A stretch of 64,000 nt of DNA from Solea solea (GCF_958295425.1 NC_081138.1:27201914-27265913), one strand, 5' to 3'. Positions 23,060 to 35,720 are shown, counted from the first letter of the stretch. The notes: a model not told the origin generated them from the sequence alone. A program made the numbers and translations.

Positions 23060-23240
23060 ATGGATGTGAACACTAGAGGGCTCACAGAGGCACACAGACA
23101 TTCACACTCTTATTTACACATCTGGTTAACGTAGAGTAGCCCGTTAATATAAACTCAATCTGTATGAGTTCGGTCTGCGGGAGGAAGCCAAAGTAAACCC
23201 ATGCTCACACAGAAAGTACGTGCAAACCAAAGCTTGATTC
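23060..23240 (+). repeat. Degraded copy of the LINE-like interspersed repeat
   Basis: A weak ordered match to the copy at 8700: ACAGACATTCACACTC, TCGGTCTGCGGGAGGAAGCC, ATGCTCACACAGAAAG and GTGCAAACC. Heavily diverged. Confidence 0.4.
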
Positions 23241-23731
23241 TTGCTAACCAGCTAACCACACACTGTTAATATCAAATAGTGGCTATTGTGTAACGTCGCA
23301 CAACTCACTGTCAAGGCCCTGGTTCTGTTGAACCTCTGATGTGATGTTGCACAGTGGTAATTTCGGGTCTGAGAAGCATTTTCTTCTCTTCTCCCTGAAT
23401 CCTCGGTGAACCGCAGCTTTAAATTCACCGTCGACACTGCTAGATTGTAGGGTGATGTAACAACAGCATTAAACATGTCTGGATGTCTTATTGAAGTAAT
23501 TAGCCTGTCGTAACCTTTAATCTCACTAGATTCCTAAGCCTCACCAGATTACATGCCCCTGGCCTTCTCAAAATTGCCACATGCCTGTCACATGGAAAAT
23601 GGTAACCAAGCCAATTTCCTCTACCTCTTTTCTCTCTTGAGTTGCTTTGTCTTTCTTTTCACTCCGATGTTTTCCTGCCCTCTTTTCACCCATCTCAAGG
23701 CGAACGCTGATAGCTGAAATGCCATGAAAGA

Positions 23732-23766
23732 CGGCGGCGGCGGCTGCTGCGGCTGCTGCTGCTGCT
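23732..23766. repeat. (GCC/GCT)n trinucleotide repeat
   Basis: About 11 GGC/GCT triplets, ending in a pure CTG-type run of four or five units. Not part of a recognisable exon. Confidence 0.85.
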
Positions 23767-24215
23767 TTTGTTTGACTACAATTGCACATTTCATAATGAC
23801 AGAAAGCAGACGTCGACGCAGATAAAGAGCGAGAGACAGAAATAGCAGTGTGTCCCTAGAGAAACCTGTGTTTCCTCATAAAACTTCCATCATTTTTAAA
23901 CATCTCTGCGTTTCTTAATGTTGAGATCTGGTAAGGTTCCCGCGCTGCATGCAGGAAGTGATTTGTTTCCTATCAAAACAGACAGCATCGATGCACCGGT
24001 AGGTAAAGCATGATGGTCACTAATGTTTCAAAAGTGATTCTACGGCTCAAAAATATGCAGTTGCTCAGCAGTTTGTCAGCATAAAATGCTTCTTACGGCG
24101 CTTATGGCTCGGCGCAGTTTTGGTCATTTTCAGTTAATTAAAAAGATTAGTTCAGTACTTCCTGCCTGACTGAAGCACATACTCCTTCTGACAAAGTCGC
24201 TGAATTAAAATACAG

Positions 24216-24375
24216 CTGACGACACTCTCTGACCAATCAGTGGCCGACAGTCTGCTGACGTCACATTTTAGTTTGGCTCAGCTCGCTTAGAACCTCGTCA
24301 AAAAAGGCACCAGGTCCAAAGACCCCAAAACAAGTAGATCCATGCTGTGCTCCAACTGTATAGTGGAAAAGCGCC
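24216..24375 (+). mobile_element. 'TTTTCCACTATA' family, copy C, 5'-truncated
   Basis: CTCTCTGACCAATCAGTGGC, GTCTGCTGACGTCACATTTT and the right end ACTGTATAGTGGAAAAGCGC match copies A and F. The left part is missing or too diverged. Confidence 0.7.
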
Positions 24376-24639
24376 TTTAGTCCCACCTGAACATGCACTG
24401 CTGGTGTGTTTACACATAAGTCAGGTCTGATAGTATTGCTTGACATAGGACCAAGGACGCAGCACAAATAAAGTGACATCATTTCTGCTCACAGAGACCA
24501 AACATAGGCAGAATAACATCAACACACATGCAAATTGTGAGCTCTATCCACTAAACAGTACAACACTGGCGAGACAGCATGGGCTCACTTACGCTGAAAT
24601 GATGTTAACGTCTAACCTTTGGTTTCACCAAATCCCTGC

Positions 24640-25160
24640 AGTTGTGGGGCAAGACTGTTTTTTACGCACATAGCAATCTGCAGGAGGCTAATTTAAAGAT
24701 GCCTGTTTCTTATTGTAAACAAAGCATTTACAGCTTGTGTGGTAGCGTTCAACAAGTTTGCAGTGCGGTTGATCTCAGTGCCAGTGGAAATGGGCTCAGA
24801 TTTGAAGGGAGTGCACGGAGACGTTCTAATCAAGCAACAGGTACCCAGTGTTTTATAAGGCCAGGATAAAGTCAAGTGCTCCCAGCTATGAATTAGATTG
24901 GGAGGGGAAAAAAAATGTGTCTCCTTTGACTGCATGTTGCTTAATTCTCTCTCTGGGCTCTGGCAAGCCAAGCCCAATGTTAAGTGGCTTCTTGAGTTTA
25001 TCCAGCGAGGTCAGAGGGAAAATAAAAACATCACGCGAGAGCTACAATTACAGCCCTCGAACATGACAAGCGTCTGTTTTTGTGCTCTTGAATGAGGTCC
25101 CACTTTTAATGGTCGGTTCTGGCTGCAAGATAAACAAACAGTCATAGGGTTAGCATAATT
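24640..25160. promoter_or_regulatory. Candidate conserved non-coding block
   Basis: Includes TTATTGTAAACAAAGC (forkhead-like), AGCTATGAATTAGATTGGGA, GTTGCTTAATTCTC and AAGATAAACAAACAG (forkhead-like). Repeat-free over 500 bp. Enhancer function is inferred. Confidence 0.35.
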
Positions 25161-25974
25161 CCCGTCTACAAGTGCTAGCCAGCCCCAGCCAGTGAGACAG
25201 CCCAAGAAGCTAAACTGTGCCGCAGCAACAGCAGGAGCAGCGGCGGTTTTGGCGGCAGGGCAAATTACAGCATGGAGCAAAGCTGTGGTTTGTGTACAGA
25301 GCACTCACACACTCACTTGCTTTTCCTTTCGCTATGCTTTCTCTCTTATACACACTCAGGGTTACTCTGCTCTATCCATACTCTGTGTAGTGCACAAAAC
25401 GGTTCAGGTTAGACATCACACACATACACACACACACACTTGCAGTCACTTGGGTGGGCCCTTTCCCGCAGGTGTTTCCAAACCAAAGACCCACAATCAA
25501 CATCGCCTCTGGCAAGACTTCCAACCTACAAACCTAGTGACCTCATCACAAAAACCAGTAATCTCTGAAATTATTGGCTCCAAATCCCGTGGGAGAATCT
25601 AAGCTAATGGGATCTCATTATATGGAACATAAGGAGAATCCCATCAGGTGACTGTACACGTTGCATCATTCTGTATGTTCATCCAGTTTGGACCCGTGGG
25701 GCTAATCAGACATCAGTTCAGCTAGATTTCCTCTTGGACTGACACACTGGTGGGAACAGAGAGAAAGAGCGTGATTAATGATGACTGCATGGTTACAGTG
25801 ACTTTGTTGTACGAGCAGTTGATCTGTGCGACCACATGTTGTGAATAACAGTCACAAATCCTTTATTTTTCCACTGAATGCAATATTATTATCATTATTA
25901 TTATTCTATTATTATTATGAGGTTAGCGTTCATAAAAAATCTGGAAACATTGCATGGAGGTCAGGTGTGGCGAT
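25161..25974. other. Non-coding stretch
   Basis: A CA run at about 25419-25438 and an ATT/TTA-rich patch at 25886-25918. No gene recognised. Confidence 0.5.
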
Positions 25975-26480
25975 ATATTGGCATAGCGCTATGACGCGTG
26001 CGTTGCCACAGGGCACTCTAGCGCCCCCTAAGATGAAAAGCGAGCCAAACTTAAGTTGCCCCAAATTTCAGGAAACTTGGTCGATCGAGACCATGGCCTC
26101 AACTCAACAGGAAGTCGGACATTTTGAATTTGACGTCCATCCTGTCCGCTTTGTAAATGAACAAACTTCATCTGACCTGGAAGTGCAGGTCAGACAGGAA
26201 GTGCCCTATAACTTGGCCACACATTGGCCGATTGCCTTGAAACTTCATATGTGACACAAGAGACCGACCCTGGACACGTCTACGAACATGAAATGGACCC
26301 GACAGGAAGTCGGCCATTTTGAATTTTGCTGCTATTTCGCCACAAAACAGGAAGTGCCCTGTAACTTAGCTGTACATTGACCGAGCTGCTCGAAACTTCA
26401 TATGTGAGACCAGCGACCCATACATAACACGTCTGCAAGCCATGACTGCCCAACAGGAACCTGGTTGATCCGACATTCAT
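25975..26480 (+). repeat. Dispersed repeat with internal tandem units (CAGGAAGTCGGCCATTTTGAA type)
   Basis: Related segments are repeated in order within the block: CAGGAAGTCGGACATTTTGA at 26108 and CAGGAAGTCGGCCATTTTGA at 26303; AGGAAGTGCCCTATAACTT at 26197 and AGGAAGTGCCCTGTAACTT at 26350; GAAACTTCATATGTGA at about 26239 and 26392. Offsets are about 195 and 153 bp, so the units differ by indels. The motif also occurs at 16429. No protein. Confidence 0.7.
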
Positions 26481-27774
26481 GGTATTTGGCAGCAGAAAGC
26501 ATCTGGAGTTGCGTATACCACCTTGTTATACAATTCTGTATTGTTCTTCTTTTTGATATTAACCTCGTCATTAATTCAGTTACCATGGTTACTGCTTGTT
26601 CCCCCTCCTCATAGACATATAGAATAAATTACTGTCTATGTGTACAAACAGTAGATATGAACTAAGGACATACAATAAATTACATAACGCATATACGAGC
26701 TGAACATGACTGCAGTCTGATTTCAAGTTTTAAATGTTTGTCCAAACCTGGTTCCATTAGGTCAAGATCGGCTCAGGTCCAGTATCAAACAATTTAGCAA
26801 GAAAATCTGAATTATAATGCATTTATAAACAAAGTACATTCATAATTTGTTATTATCATTGCTTAATTGCATCCAGATCATTATTTAAGTTACTTTAATG
26901 AATATCTTAGTGTGTCTCTTGTACATAAACACTCTGATGTGAACTAGGCTTCAGGGAAGAGCTCATAACAATAAATGATTTAATAAAAAAAAGACATCTA
27001 CAGATGTCTATTAATAAAGGTGATTTAGTTCTGTATCCAGCCTCAAAAAGCATGTTTCTAGCATCTACAATGAACATGACTGAGGTTTGAAGTTTGCCAA
27101 AGAGCAGCTTGACACCCCCCATGATACTACGTGGGAAATTTGTGTTGGAATTGTTTGGGAATAACATTTAAAACCTGTGCACGGCATAAAAAGAACATCG
27201 CATACCAGTATGAAAATATCATGCCAACATTGAAGACGTGTGGCGGCTGCGTTGCTGCCTCTGGGTTTACACAGCTTGCCGTCAACAAGAAGAAATGAAA
27301 TGAATTCCTAAGTTTATCAAGGTGTCTTACTGGATAATGCCAAGGTGGCCGTCTGCCAGCTGAGGCTCGGTAAGTTCAGTGATGTAGCATGACCGTGACC
27401 CTAAACATCAAAGTGAATCTACTTCAGAAAGACTTCAAACAAAGAAAATTCACCTTTTGGTTGAGTCCCAGTCGGAGCGCAGGTCTGCTGAATGACCTTC
27501 TGAGTTCAGCTGATCTGAAGTGGTTTTTATTGGAAAGATGGTCCAAAATTCCTCACGAACACTGTGCACTTTACAGAAAAGACTTGTTTTGCTGGAAAAG
27601 AAAAAGAAAAAAAGACCATATGATAAGATGATATTTAATGACCACTTAATGAAGTACATTTAAGATTAAAGGGAGTTTAAGATAAATTAAAATAGATAAA
27701 CATAGTTGCCTTCACAGATAATTACACAGTAATTGCTTTTTACGATGTAGAAGTTAAAAAACAGAGTTTTGACA
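26481..27774. other. Non-coding stretch without recognisable features
   Basis: AT-rich, with no gene and no clear mobile-element end. Confidence 0.5.
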
Positions 27775-27901
27775 ATAAGATAATTTGCTCTCTCATCATC
27801 CTCCTCCAGCAGCAGAACAGTATTTCTGGTTTTCCTCCAAGTACCACAAGAGGAAGCTCGCGTACCACTTGTGGTACATGTACCACAGTTTGAGAACCAT
27901 G
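27775..27901 (+). mobile_element. hAT-like CAGTGGTTCTCAA family, copy 2 (right-end fragment)
   Basis: Shares TTTGCTCTCTCATCATCCTC, TTTCTGGTTTTCCTCCAAGT, ACCACAAGAGGAAGCT and the end ACCACAGTTTGAGAACCATG with the other copies. The left terminus is missing. Confidence 0.7.
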
Positions 27902-27999
27902 GGTGTAGACTATGACATATCTTGTGTGCATTTCTTGTGTTGATGTGCACAACTAATTTAAACAGTAGTTGATACATAATGTAAATTGGGTAGTTCTAT

Positions 28000-28560
28000 A
28001 CAATGTGGTGTGTGCCGAACCCCAGCCCCCCCCCCAGTGCTGAACTCCGGCACGGCATAGGCGTAGTATGAGTTTATGAGGCATATCATTCCATTTGCCA
28101 TAAGGTAATGTTGGTGTTGTTCATCTGTGTAAGGTGTGGCTCTTTGGGGCCCTCCCGGTGGCGGGTGGATGCCGTGAGTGCCTCGGGGCGTTGCCAGTTC
28201 CGTGGGAGGCGTCGCGTAGCCACAGCGCTGTGTACTGTGTGATGTTGTGTATTGGTCGCTGTGTGTTGACTGTAGGAGCACATTGGCACTGTGAGCTGAA
28301 AGCTGTTAACCACAGGTGAGGGAGTTGTTGTGTGCTTGAGTGATGACGTGTCCGTATATCGGCGGGATACACGTCGTCAGTGGGCCGGCCGGCTAGCTGG
28401 CTGACCTCTGTGCCGGTGCTGTGTGGAAGCTGCCATGTGTGAGCCATGTGAGACTGACCAGTGCATATTCTGTTCCTGTCTAGATGATAAACGGCGATAC
28501 TGAAAGAGAATCTTATCTCCTGCTCATCTTTATTAAAATATACAACACAGAGTCAGGAAA
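28000..28560. mobile_element. GC-rich block, possible solo LTR
   Basis: An abrupt G/C-rich island in AT-rich surroundings. It ends with a GATGATAAACGGC poly-A-signal-like motif, AAGAGAATCTTATCTCCTGC and CTTTATTAAAATATACAACA, which resembles the R-U5 end of a fish LTR retrotransposon. I found no internal gag/pol and no convincing 4-6 bp target duplication. It could instead be a non-coding transcript or unrelated GC-rich DNA. Confidence 0.35.
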
Positions 28561-30206
28561 AGTTTAGCCACGACCAAGTATCACTGTGCATAAAATATCG
28601 TTATATAACGAAACACATGAAAGTAGTGTTTCCTTCTCTAAAAATCATTGTAGAGGCCTTATTTGATTTTTTGACAGGGTGGGATTAGATTAGCAGAACG
28701 TGTCCTCACACTGCACAAATTATCTATGTATTATCAGGTAACATTTTAAGTTCTGTTTGCATACCTTGAGCTCTATGCTTAATCTATTCTCTATGTTTGT
28801 ATGTGCACATCTACTTTGCCAAAGGAGGTTGTGTTTTTCGTTTGTCTGTTTGAGCATAACTCACAAAGTAAACCCACGGATTTTGATCAAATTTTCTGGC
28901 GATGTAGGTTATGACCCAAGGAAGAGCTGGTGGTGAACCGACGATGGAAAATGAGTGGCCTGGGTGGATGTCAGCGCTCTCTGAGCACTCGCTCTAGTTT
29001 ATTTGTGTGGAGCTAGTGAAGACAGCCATGACAGGATGTACTGAGGAAACTGCCGCGTCTGTGCCTCCACTGACTTTGAATGTGTAAACAAATTTGTCTT
29101 TGAACACGTTTTCTTGGTTTTTCTACTATGTTCGCACCTGCTGCTGAGTTCCTGGAACAGATGCATCCACGCTTTAGAGGCACCCGTGCACACACTCATG
29201 CACAGAGCTATTAGCATAGAGCTACTATACAGAATATTCATACTGCACACAGACACACACACTGACACGCACACTCAAAATGTATTTATGCATGATTATT
29301 ATAATGTTCATGTACACAAAAGCAAGAGCCCAGACATACACAAAAACACACTACCAGAAGCACACCCACACACCTGCTGCTCATCCTTTTCCACGGCCCC
29401 TTGTGTTAATGGATGGGAGTCTAATTACTACTCTCACACTGGGACTACTTTCTCTCCTTGTCTCAGAGGGTGTGTATGTGTGTGTGTGCGTGTGCGTGTG
29501 TGCGTGCATCTTGTGGTGGGTTGAGCTACTGTCAGCACACAGCTCACACACACTGCTCATTAGCAGACTTTCTGTCTTCCTCTCATTTCACTAGCTCGCA
29601 CAGAAACAAGACACTGTTAAACACTGTGCACTGCTCAGCTAAACATCAAAACACGTAGTAGCTGCCAAGCGTGGCTAATACATTTTATTTTAGGATGTAC
29701 TTTATTTCCTCTCTTTATAGCTGCAGAAAGACCGAAAAAAGGCGCATTTTCACTGCAGGAACTTGGGTACATTTTTGGCACAGTGAAATGTTCTCTTTTC
29801 AGCGGGTAGTACTTTCTGGAAGTTCAGGAACCTTCCAAGTGGAGCTTACAGTAATGAACACACCTTATTTTGGCAGATCAGTCTCCACTTTTGTTTTGTT
29901 ACTCCATACAGCAGCAAAACTTAAATGTCCTCCATGTAAACTGTTGTCGTCGTTTTGTTGTGTGTTGTTATGAAGTAATCAGACTATGAATCGCATTATC
30001 CATATGTTAGTCGGACTAAGACTACCTCGATATTAGTCTCTAACCTGTTTACATGACATTAAGAAAACTAAATTATAGTCTTAGCCGGACTAAAATCGGA
30101 CTTTTAACTTGTAAACATTCATACATTTTTTTTAACCTTCAATTATAGACACAAATCATTTTTTTTGATTCACCACTACCCGTCCTGACATGTAAAAAAC
30201 ATACAT
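28561..30206. other. Non-coding stretch with short simple repeats
   Basis: CA-rich 29249-29276 and GT-rich 29472-29508. No gene recognised. Confidence 0.55.
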
Positions 30207-30310
30207 TGAAGGTCCAGTGTTTAAGAATTAGCGGGACTACAAATTGTAAGAAACTTTTCTGCCTAACACTTTCTTGTTTCCAAGCACATTAGGAAACTAC
30301 GGTGGCCTTT
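30207..30310 (+). mobile_element. Truncated copy of the GGTCCAGTG MITE
   Basis: The left end AAGGTCCAGTGTTTAAGAAT matches the element at 21936, but the similarity fades and no right end is found. The stretch 30311-31198 after it holds no recognised feature. Confidence 0.55.
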
Positions 30311-31198
30311 GCATACCAGAAGTCATGACATCCCATGTTTGTGTAGTACATTTTCATTTCAAAGAGCAAAAATGTGCACTCTGACTCATAATCTTCCCTG
30401 GTCTTTCATTGCAGTAGAAATGTAGACAACAATGGTCTGCAGGAACATTTTTTGTTTTTGGGACTTTGTGGTGGAAATGTGGCTGTAGAGATGATTGGTG
30501 CAAGACACAGAACCAGACAGACACACTTCCCCATTCAACCACCACAGTGCTGGATAAATATATCAACGAGGAACTGTGAGCTACTGACTCTCTCTCTCAC
30601 GGTACTAATGCACACATCTGCGTGCACAAGCACACTCACAAACAGCACCCTGGTGGTGGCTGAGGTCTTCCAAGTCTCTGTTTTGACACAGTCTCGTCTA
30701 TGACGCAATCTGTGTTGTACCATAAACTGCCTCTGTACCGGAGTGACCTCTCCCACCACTTCCTCTGTGTCTGCGAGTGTTTCATCTCCCCTGCGGCTTT
30801 TCAGACTCAAAGTCTAAGTGAAGCACAAAGGAAAAGACAGGTCTTCAGAGGCAACGATTGCTGTTGAGAACCACAGCAGTGCACAAACAAAGGCCACCTG
30901 GCTCCGAGCAGAGGGGGGAAAATGTGCTCTCCTCCGTGCTACACTGACAAGTGTGTGCTAATAACAGGCTCCACACTCTCGAGGCCTAATTAGCACTTCA
31001 ACTAATGTGGTGCTTATCATTCATAAATGCTGGGGGAAAAAAAAACCCTCTACCGTTAATACTTTTGGTAAATGAGCCTGCTCTCATTTTCTGAGCTATG
31101 TTTTGATCTGGTATATACTGCATGGTACAGGATGGAGTAGACGTTTGTGTAAGCTAAAGCTAATGCAGCACTTGCCCTGCTTCAGTCAGTCATCCAGA

Positions 31199-31640
31199 GC
31201 CATGTTTCTATCATGGTACAGTTTGGTACAGTATGGTGAGGCTTGTGTTTCGACTGAACACGGTACCTTTACTTGGTAGGCGGGGTGTGCGCTGTGCCCG
31301 ATGGCTGTGTCGGCGAGATACGTAGCGTAAGGCTGTACCGGTGCTTCGACAAGGAACAACGTCATCAAACGCCACACAGAAGACAACAAAGGAGGACATC
31401 CAGCAGCTCTTTTTTGGGTTTTTTTTTTGCTCGGGTTGTGGCTGTTTGGCATATCAAGATGTCAAACTTTGTTTGAGAATAGACTGTGGGTGATGAAGGA
31501 ACACCGGTTTGCAACAGAGTGATACTGTTCTGTCACCGGTTGGACCGGTTGAGGCCAGTTATTTTGGTACTATTCCAAATTGAAATGCATAAAAAATAGG
31601 TACCGTACCGAATTGACCCGTTCCACTCAGTGGAAACACG
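31199..31640. mobile_element. Possible related DNA transposon with GTGTTTCCACT-like ends
   Basis: Left CATGTTTCTATCATGGTACA and right TTCCACTCAGTGGAAACACG suggest diverged inverted ends. Internal GGTAGGCGGGGTG and repeated GGTACC-type words resemble the TTTTCCACTATA family. The assignment is tentative. Confidence 0.45.
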
Positions 31641-32235
31641 ATACATTATTTAATTTATGAAATAATGATTTCTCATAATATTACGACTGAAAATCAAATC
31701 ATCTATGAATTAATTTGAACAGATGATGACATGCATGCTTGCATTTAAAATGCAGACTGTGCCTTTAAGTACTTGTATGTACATGTATGACTTCTTTGTA
31801 TTAAACTTTGCTTTCCATTCACTGAGCCATGAGTCGAGCTGCAGCCGAACATAACAGTGACCTCGAGAAGCTCGACATCATCGCTGAAGTGAACTGACTT
31901 TAAAAACAGACGTCGTGGCCATCAAAGTTTGGGCCGCAGGTGAAGGATGTTAAACAGGAATTGAGTCTTCCAGGGCAGCCGTGCCAGCTGAGTATGGATT
32001 CGTCTCCGTCTGGCCGATCTTATCGGCGGCTTGCTGTTGAGCGGTGATGCAGAAGGAGAAGCAGACGGAGGGTGAGCAGAGACCAGCACCCAAGTAGTAG
32101 TGGACTCCTGGGCCGCTCGATTGCTCAGCCAAGTCGAAAATGTGTTCTCAGATCTTTGCCTGACATGATGTCCTGTGGGATTAGGCTTCTTTCTGTGTGT
32201 GTGGGTGTCCATGTGCGCACACCTGTGAGTGTGAG

Positions 32236-32490
32236 TATGTGTGTGTGTGTGTGTATGGTTGTATTTGTTTCCTTATAAACACTGACCTTTTCAGGGCCAG
32301 ACGTCCTCATGGAGACTAAACCCGTGTCCGTGTGTTCTGAGGAACTAGTTAGGATTAGAGCAAAGATTTGGATTGTGCTTATTTTAAGGTTAGTGAAATC
32401 ACTTTGTTTAGGCTGTGCATGAATGGAAGTTAATGCGGTGTCGAAAGACCTGTGTGTGTCTGTGTGTGTGCGCATGCATGTGTGTGTGTG
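32236..32490 (+). repeat. GT-bounded dispersed repeat
   Basis: A unique segment of about 200 bp is flanked by GT runs on both sides (32236-32256 and 32451-32492). The inside (CCTTATAAACACTGACCTTT, GGTTAGTGAAATCAC) looks like a known fish repeat that carries microsatellites at its edges. Confidence 0.5.
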
Positions 32491-33119
32491 TATGAAAGTG
32501 GTTTGTTTACATGAGGAAAGTCAGTCTGATGAGAGTTTTAAGTAGATGTTGACGGGTGGTTAATGGCTGAAATTTGATGCCATTTTTCATGGGTCGGGTA
32601 TTTTCCTCCATAGAATTAAAAAGAAATAACAGTTTAATAAATATAAACAATACACACAAAGAAACTAAATAAAACTTTATTGACCGACACATTTCGAAAT
32701 CTGCATTACGTGTCTGCACTGCAGTGTACTTCCCATGGTAGTGGGTTGAATTAAATATTATTATGACTTTTTTCTTTCAAGAATAAATCATAATATTATT
32801 TAATATGTCATAATATTATTTTAATAATATTAAATATTAAATATTAATATTAAAGTCATACGTTTAGGAGGTACTATGAAGTAATGACGTGCCTGACACC
32901 AAACCGAGTAGAGTCGAGTCGAGCCGGGTAGTGCCGGGTAGTGCTAGATGTGAAGAACTAACGTGCGTCTGAGCCTGTGTGTTTGAAAGGCGTCGGGCAT
33001 TTTTCTCATGTTATAGTGGATGCAGTGAAGCCATGATGCCTCTCTGGGCCTGTTCCAACTGGAACTCTGTCAGACTGAGCAACCTTCTTTGGTCTGACAG
33101 GCCCAGGAGTCCACTGGAC

Positions 33120-33409
33120 CGTGTGTGTGTGTGTGTGAGTGTGTGAGCGAGTGAGACAGAGAGATATTGTATGGTCATGCATGTGTGCGATTATGTGTGA
33201 ATATTGGCGAATGCACGCATGTGTGACTCTCTGTCTGTCTGAAGTGTGTGTCACACATCCATTGTGTGCGTGCGTGTGCTTGCAACTCTCCCAGGATAGC
33301 AGTCCATCTTGACAGACTGTGTAGCCCCATCACATCACTGTCATGCCACTCTCTCACTTGGAGGAGTGATGGAAGGAGTCCAGAGGGAGATAGGAGGAGG
33401 GTGGTGTGT

Positions 33410-33440
<31 letters not shown>

Positions 33441-33462
33441 GGGGGGGGGGGAGGGGGGGGCA
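33120..33462. repeat. GT-rich stretch ending in a G-homopolymer tract
   Basis: GT units at 33121-33138 and 33413-33440, then GGGGGGGGGG, GA and a second run of G to 33460. This G tract has quadruplex potential. No gene. Confidence 0.8.
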
Positions 33463-33869
33463 GTGAATGACAGAGTGAATGACAGATCACATCGGACTCA
33501 TCAGGAAAAAAGTGCTGTGACACACACTCTTCTCCAGAGAGTGTGTGTGTGAGAGAGAGAGAGAGACCAAACTCAGTATTATACTATACTATGGATGTTG
33601 ACTTAATTGTGAGTCTCTGCTCATGTGCAAATAATATTACATTTTTTATTTACATGTTTTTTATTGCTGACACAAGATGAACTTGGACGTGATGAGAGCC
33701 TCCTTTTTTTTTACAGAATGAAGTTACAGTATGTAAAATAATAAAGCTTATTCATGCTGCACATCCTTTGGCAGAGGAAGAAACACTTTATACAACATTT
33801 TTACTGTTGGCTGTGCTGGAAGGGTATGTCACTCATATAGGTGGACGGGTTATAGGTTTCAACTGCACA

Positions 33870-34250
33870 GTCCCAGCATGCCTCGCCTCGACTCTACGCG
33901 GTTTGGTACGGTTTCCCATTACTGTAGTACCTCCTCAACGTGGGCGGGGTCACCATAGCACGGCTGCATGAAACTGCTGCTCATGCTGTCGCTAAATACA
34001 TCAGACTCCTGCTTTTTCTTGGCTAAATGTTGGAGATTAGCGTATGTTTTCCGGATTTTTAAGTGTTTTCAACTGATCTACAGTTCGTTATTGTTTGATT
34101 CTTTTGTTGGACACAAAAGGGCAGTCTGACAATGTCTAGAGTATCGGCTCAGATTAAAAAAAAAGAGCAGATACTAAAACAGTACCAGATACAGGTAATA
34201 TTGCTAATGGAAAAGCAAAATAAACCATCCGGAGTCGAGCCAGTCAAGTG
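33870..34250 (+). mobile_element. 'TTTTCCACTATA' family, copy E, degraded ends
   Basis: Shares GTGGGCGGGGTCACCATAGC, CGGCTGCATGAAACTGCTG, TAAATGTTGGAGATTAGC, GATCTACAGTTCG and AGTATCGGCTCAG with copy A, in the same order. The termini have decayed. Confidence 0.7.
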
Positions 34251-34839
34251 TCATAAGTAACCATTCATTCTAACTAAACGTTTATCAACTGCATTGGTGC
34301 AGTATATGCTGATGTTTTTCATCATGCTGCGCTCTACATTTAAATAAATAATCCCAAACTGTTGCATCAACATTATTCCAAATCACATGCTACACTAAAC
34401 AAATAATGTGAGCATGGTAAGTGTTATTCTGTGCCTGCTTAACATTAACACTCTGTCACAGCTTCACAGAGCTGCTGTAACTGCAGTTTTTTTTTTTATA
34501 TTTAGTCTTTTTAATTGTAGTCTTTCTAATCGCGGACACATACAGAGAATATTGACAATGTGAAACAATACAAAAGTGGATTTAACAGAAACTGGATTCC
34601 GTGGAGCCGATTCTGTCGTCTCTCCGCTGGAGGACAACAACATTTCACAAGATAAAGACAAATAATGGAACACAGTGATGCAGACTTTATGTATTCATAA
34701 CACAAAGTGGAGGCATTCTCCGAGCCCCTGTGGTTTCCTAAATTCCAACAGGATATATTTGTTATAAAGGATTAATGCTGACATTATTTCCCATTTGTGA
34801 GCTGGTGTTTTTCTGTCGCAACCTCCAGACAGCTGTAAA

Positions 34840-35720
34840 ACTATGGCGACTCCTGTGCAGATGTCATTAAGATGTCCAGTGAGGAAGCTGCCTGCTCAGC
34901 CTTAGCAACGGGGCTAAGCGCCGCTGTTCTCAAAGGAAACCAAATTATATTGATGAGGACATCTGAGAGAAGTTAGTGTTTTGCACTGCTTCAGCTCACG
35001 GGAACGTGAAGCCTAAACAGTTCTGCTACACCGAGGGCGGATTTTCTCGTCGTTGCCTGGGACTTTCCGTCTCATTAATTATCCATAAACCTCACAATGA
35101 TTTGACGAAATCCTGCCACACTCGCTAATTTGAATTCCTTTCAAGCATTTGAAGCTGTTGCTGTAGATTTAAGTTTATATTTCCCAAACGTGGTGTTTGG
35201 CCTGGTTTGCTCAGCGCGGCACCATCCGAGTAATGATTTGCAAAATTGCACGGGGTAAACTTTCATGACTTCATTTCCTCTCCTGCTGCATTGTCACTCA
35301 GCTGTAAATGTAATCAGTTGCTCGTCCAATTATATTCAAACCCGGCCTGTCGATGCTGTTTTGGACTGCGGTTATGTGAGACAGTGAAGAGAGTCTTGGC
35401 TTGTTCAACTTGTCAGCTGCTGCTTTTAATCGAACTATCTTCTGAATAGTATCCAGGCCGGGCCTGCACTTCTTCATCCAATCCTTTTATGTGTTGGCCG
35501 CCTGAGGCACACGAGGAAAAAAAAATCTATCTCCTTGATATGCTTGGCTTTCTCGACCTCTGCTCGAAATGTGGAGCGCAGATGGTCATTATTGGCCGAG
35601 GATCAAGTTTGGAGCTTGGTAACACTGTCCATGGTCTGCAAGTTTAATTGAAATGCAAGAAGTTGGGCGGATAAACGAAAACGTGTGGGAACACAGCGTG
35701 ATGTCTGTGAAATGTCATTA
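34840..35720. promoter_or_regulatory. Candidate conserved non-coding block, about 0.9 kb
   Basis: A long repeat-free block with TCTCATTAATTATCCATAAA, CACTCGCTAATTTGAATTCC, ATGATTTGCAAAATTGCAC, GTAAATGTAATCAGTTGC, CTTTTAATCGAAC and AAGTTTAATTGAAATGC. Homeodomain, POU and C/EBP-like cores are dense. The best large enhancer candidate in the window; unproven. Confidence 0.4.

Noticed and set aside
25826..26254. 142-residue open frame as a gene
   Set aside because: Most of it lies in the tandem-unit dispersed repeat at 25975-26480.
28121..28447. Overlapping open frames in the GC-rich block
   Set aside because: GC-rich sequence loses stop codons. The frames have no family resemblance and lie in a probable LTR or other non-coding block.
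31211..31476. Short frames in the 31.2-31.5 kb region as exons
   Set aside because: They fall within the possible DNA transposon at 31199-31640.
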